The position numbers were made by a program, and so were the translations under genes. Of a stretch of 34,433 nucleotides of DNA, positions 33,462-34,433 are shown piece by piece (the first letter of the stretch is position 1; each line of letters begins with the position of its first letter). Under the pieces are notes generated by a model that was given only the letters and a program-made list of their open reading frames with translations, had not been told where the DNA came from and did not search any database. Source of the stretch: Treponema sp. (lineage in GTDB: Bacteria; Spirochaetota; Spirochaetia; Treponematales; Breznakiellaceae); NCBI GenBank assembly GCA_031276815.1, contig JAISMJ010000104.1, forward strand, positions 1 through 34,433. Direction: 5' to 3'.

Positions 33462-34433
33462 TCATTCCAGCGACAGAGGCGCATACGCCTTGCTTTCATC
33501 CCATACGCCTTCACGGACTTCGCCGCGGATGCTCGGAATGTCTAGCACGGTGCCGATTTCAACGTTGTTTGGATCCGGCAGTTTATCGCGGTTCGCCTCG
33601 TAGAGCCGTCTCCATTGAAACGGATCGTTGTACACCCAAGGATAGCCGGCTATGTTCCAAAGGCAATCGCGGACGTTGTTCCATGAGCGTACTATGTATT
33701 GGGCGGGAAACGGCACGAGTTTTGGCTGACCGGTAACCGAGGCAAGCGCGTTCATCACGCCGTCCGCTGCAATAATGGCGGCGTTCCAATCCCGCGCCGC
33801 AAGCGCGCTGACGGCGGTCGTGTAACTACCCAGCGCTTGATCGAAATTATCCGGATAATTCTCCGCGGCATTAACGCCTTCCGCCCAGTCGAGGCGTTCC
33901 TTTGCTATGGACACGGCATCGTTTGCCTCACCGCTTTTCTGCGCTTCAATGTCGTCAACAAGGCTTACAACCGTATGCGCGTCCGCTGCCGCCTTGTCCC
34001 AATCCTGATCCGCAAGCGCAGCTTCGCCCTCATTGTAAGCGGCGGCGGCTTGCTGATACGGATCAGGGTATTGAACCGGCGCTCCAATAGAAGCCGCCCA
34101 ATCAAGACGGTCTTTTGCCGCGGCAAGCGCGGCGGCGGCACCGGTTTGCTGTCTTTCCGCCGCGAGCCGCGCCGCTTCATCGGCTTTACGCCGCTCCTCC
34201 GCGGCAACAAGCGCGGCGGCTGCTGCTTTGTCAAGCAGATCGAGCGCGTCATTCACCCGTTTTACCTGCGCCGTTACCGCGCCCCAGTCTTTCGCGCCTT
34301 GAGCGGCGGCTGCGGCGGTGTAAGCGGTCGAGGCGCCGCGGTATTGATCCGCAAACTGCTTCTGATTATCCGCGCTGACGCCATCAAGCCGCTTCTTCGC
34401 TGCCGCAAGCGCGGCGGACGCTGCGTCGGCTGC
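33462..34433 (-). CDS. LysM-domain protein with repeated helical modules, 5' end outside window
   Basis: The frame is open to the right edge; the start at 34256 in the track is an internal GTG. The visible 323 residues hold at least three related modules of roughly 70-90 residues. Their core is AKxRLDWAxxxxAxxxYPDxF, then xQAxxxY, then ALAxxDWxxA, and they are alanine-rich and predicted helical. The C-terminus has a LysM-like domain (YIVRSWNNVRDCLWNIAGYP, then WRRLYEANRDKLPDPNNVEIG and TVLDIPS), which would bind peptidoglycan. Similar modular LysM proteins occur in treponemes. Export signals, if any, are outside the window. Confidence 0.82.
   Translation of the reverse strand, partial: AADAASAALAAAKKRLDGVSADNQKQFADQYRGASTAYTAAAAAQGAKDWGAVTAQVKRVNDALDLLDKAAAAALVAAEERRKADEAARLAAERQQTGAAAALAAAKDRLDWAASIGAPVQYPDPYQQAAAAYNEGEAALADQDWDKAAADAHTVVSLVDDIEAQKSGEANDAVSIAKERLDWAEGVNAAENYPDNFDQALGSYTTAVSALAARDWNAAIIAADGVMNALASVTGQPKLVPFPAQYIVRSWNNVRDCLWNIAGYPWVYNDPFQWRRLYEANRDKLPDPNNVEIGTVLDIPSIRGEVREGVWDESKAYAPLSLE

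Overview
The window looks like chromosome from a host-associated Treponema-type spirochaete. The best evidence is a FlaB flagellin starting MIINHN behind a textbook sigma-28 promoter, a large LysM protein with treponeme-like repeats, a truncated copy of a short treponemal hypothetical family, and anaerobe-type oxygen defence (2Fe superoxide reductase, rubredoxin). Genus is an inference: there is no rRNA or tRNA gene here to settle it. Most genes are moderately GC-rich; the gene at the left edge and the long repeat arrays are clearly AT-rich.

Layout, left to right. 1-391: AT-rich partial hypothetical gene (-). 853-2924: two permeases of a nucleoside/simple-sugar ABC importer with no ATPase or binding protein beside them. 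3009-4424: a DNA glycosylase/AP lyase (-), a truncated 92-aa treponemal gene and a 21-bp tandem repeat. 4506-4777: a decayed duplicate of the alkaline phosphatase leader found at 10014-10313. 4887-9778: a compact operon of amino-acid-type ABC importer (permease, ATPase, binding protein), two tandem glutathionyl-hydroquinone reductases and a GNAT acetyltransferase. 10239-12944: exported alkaline phosphatase plus a YibE/F membrane protein. 13876-15618: an AMP-forming acyl-CoA ligase sitting between two 23-bp repeat arrays in opposite orientation. 18420-22415: desulfoferrodoxin, rubredoxin and an RND efflux pump. 22560-24143: flagellin and RNase HII (-). 24870-30665: an oppBCDFA peptide importer whose oppD carries a run of 15 G. 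30803-31833: a third 23-bp array. 32040-33176: a NeuB/SpsE-like synthase (-). 33462 to the right edge: a partial LysM protein (-).

The most striking non-genic content is one family of degenerate 23-bp tandem repeats in three arrays (about 34, 87 and 45 units, roughly 3.8 kb in total). The arrays are not CRISPR, since they have no spacers. The period is not a multiple of three, which argues against coding. Several units are strong inverted repeats, and one array shows a higher-order 46-bp alternation. The most testable functional predictions are phase variation of peptide uptake through the oppD poly-G tract, and a thiol- or glutathione-conjugate salvage operon built from the ABC importer, the two glutathionyl-hydroquinone reductases and the acetyltransferase.
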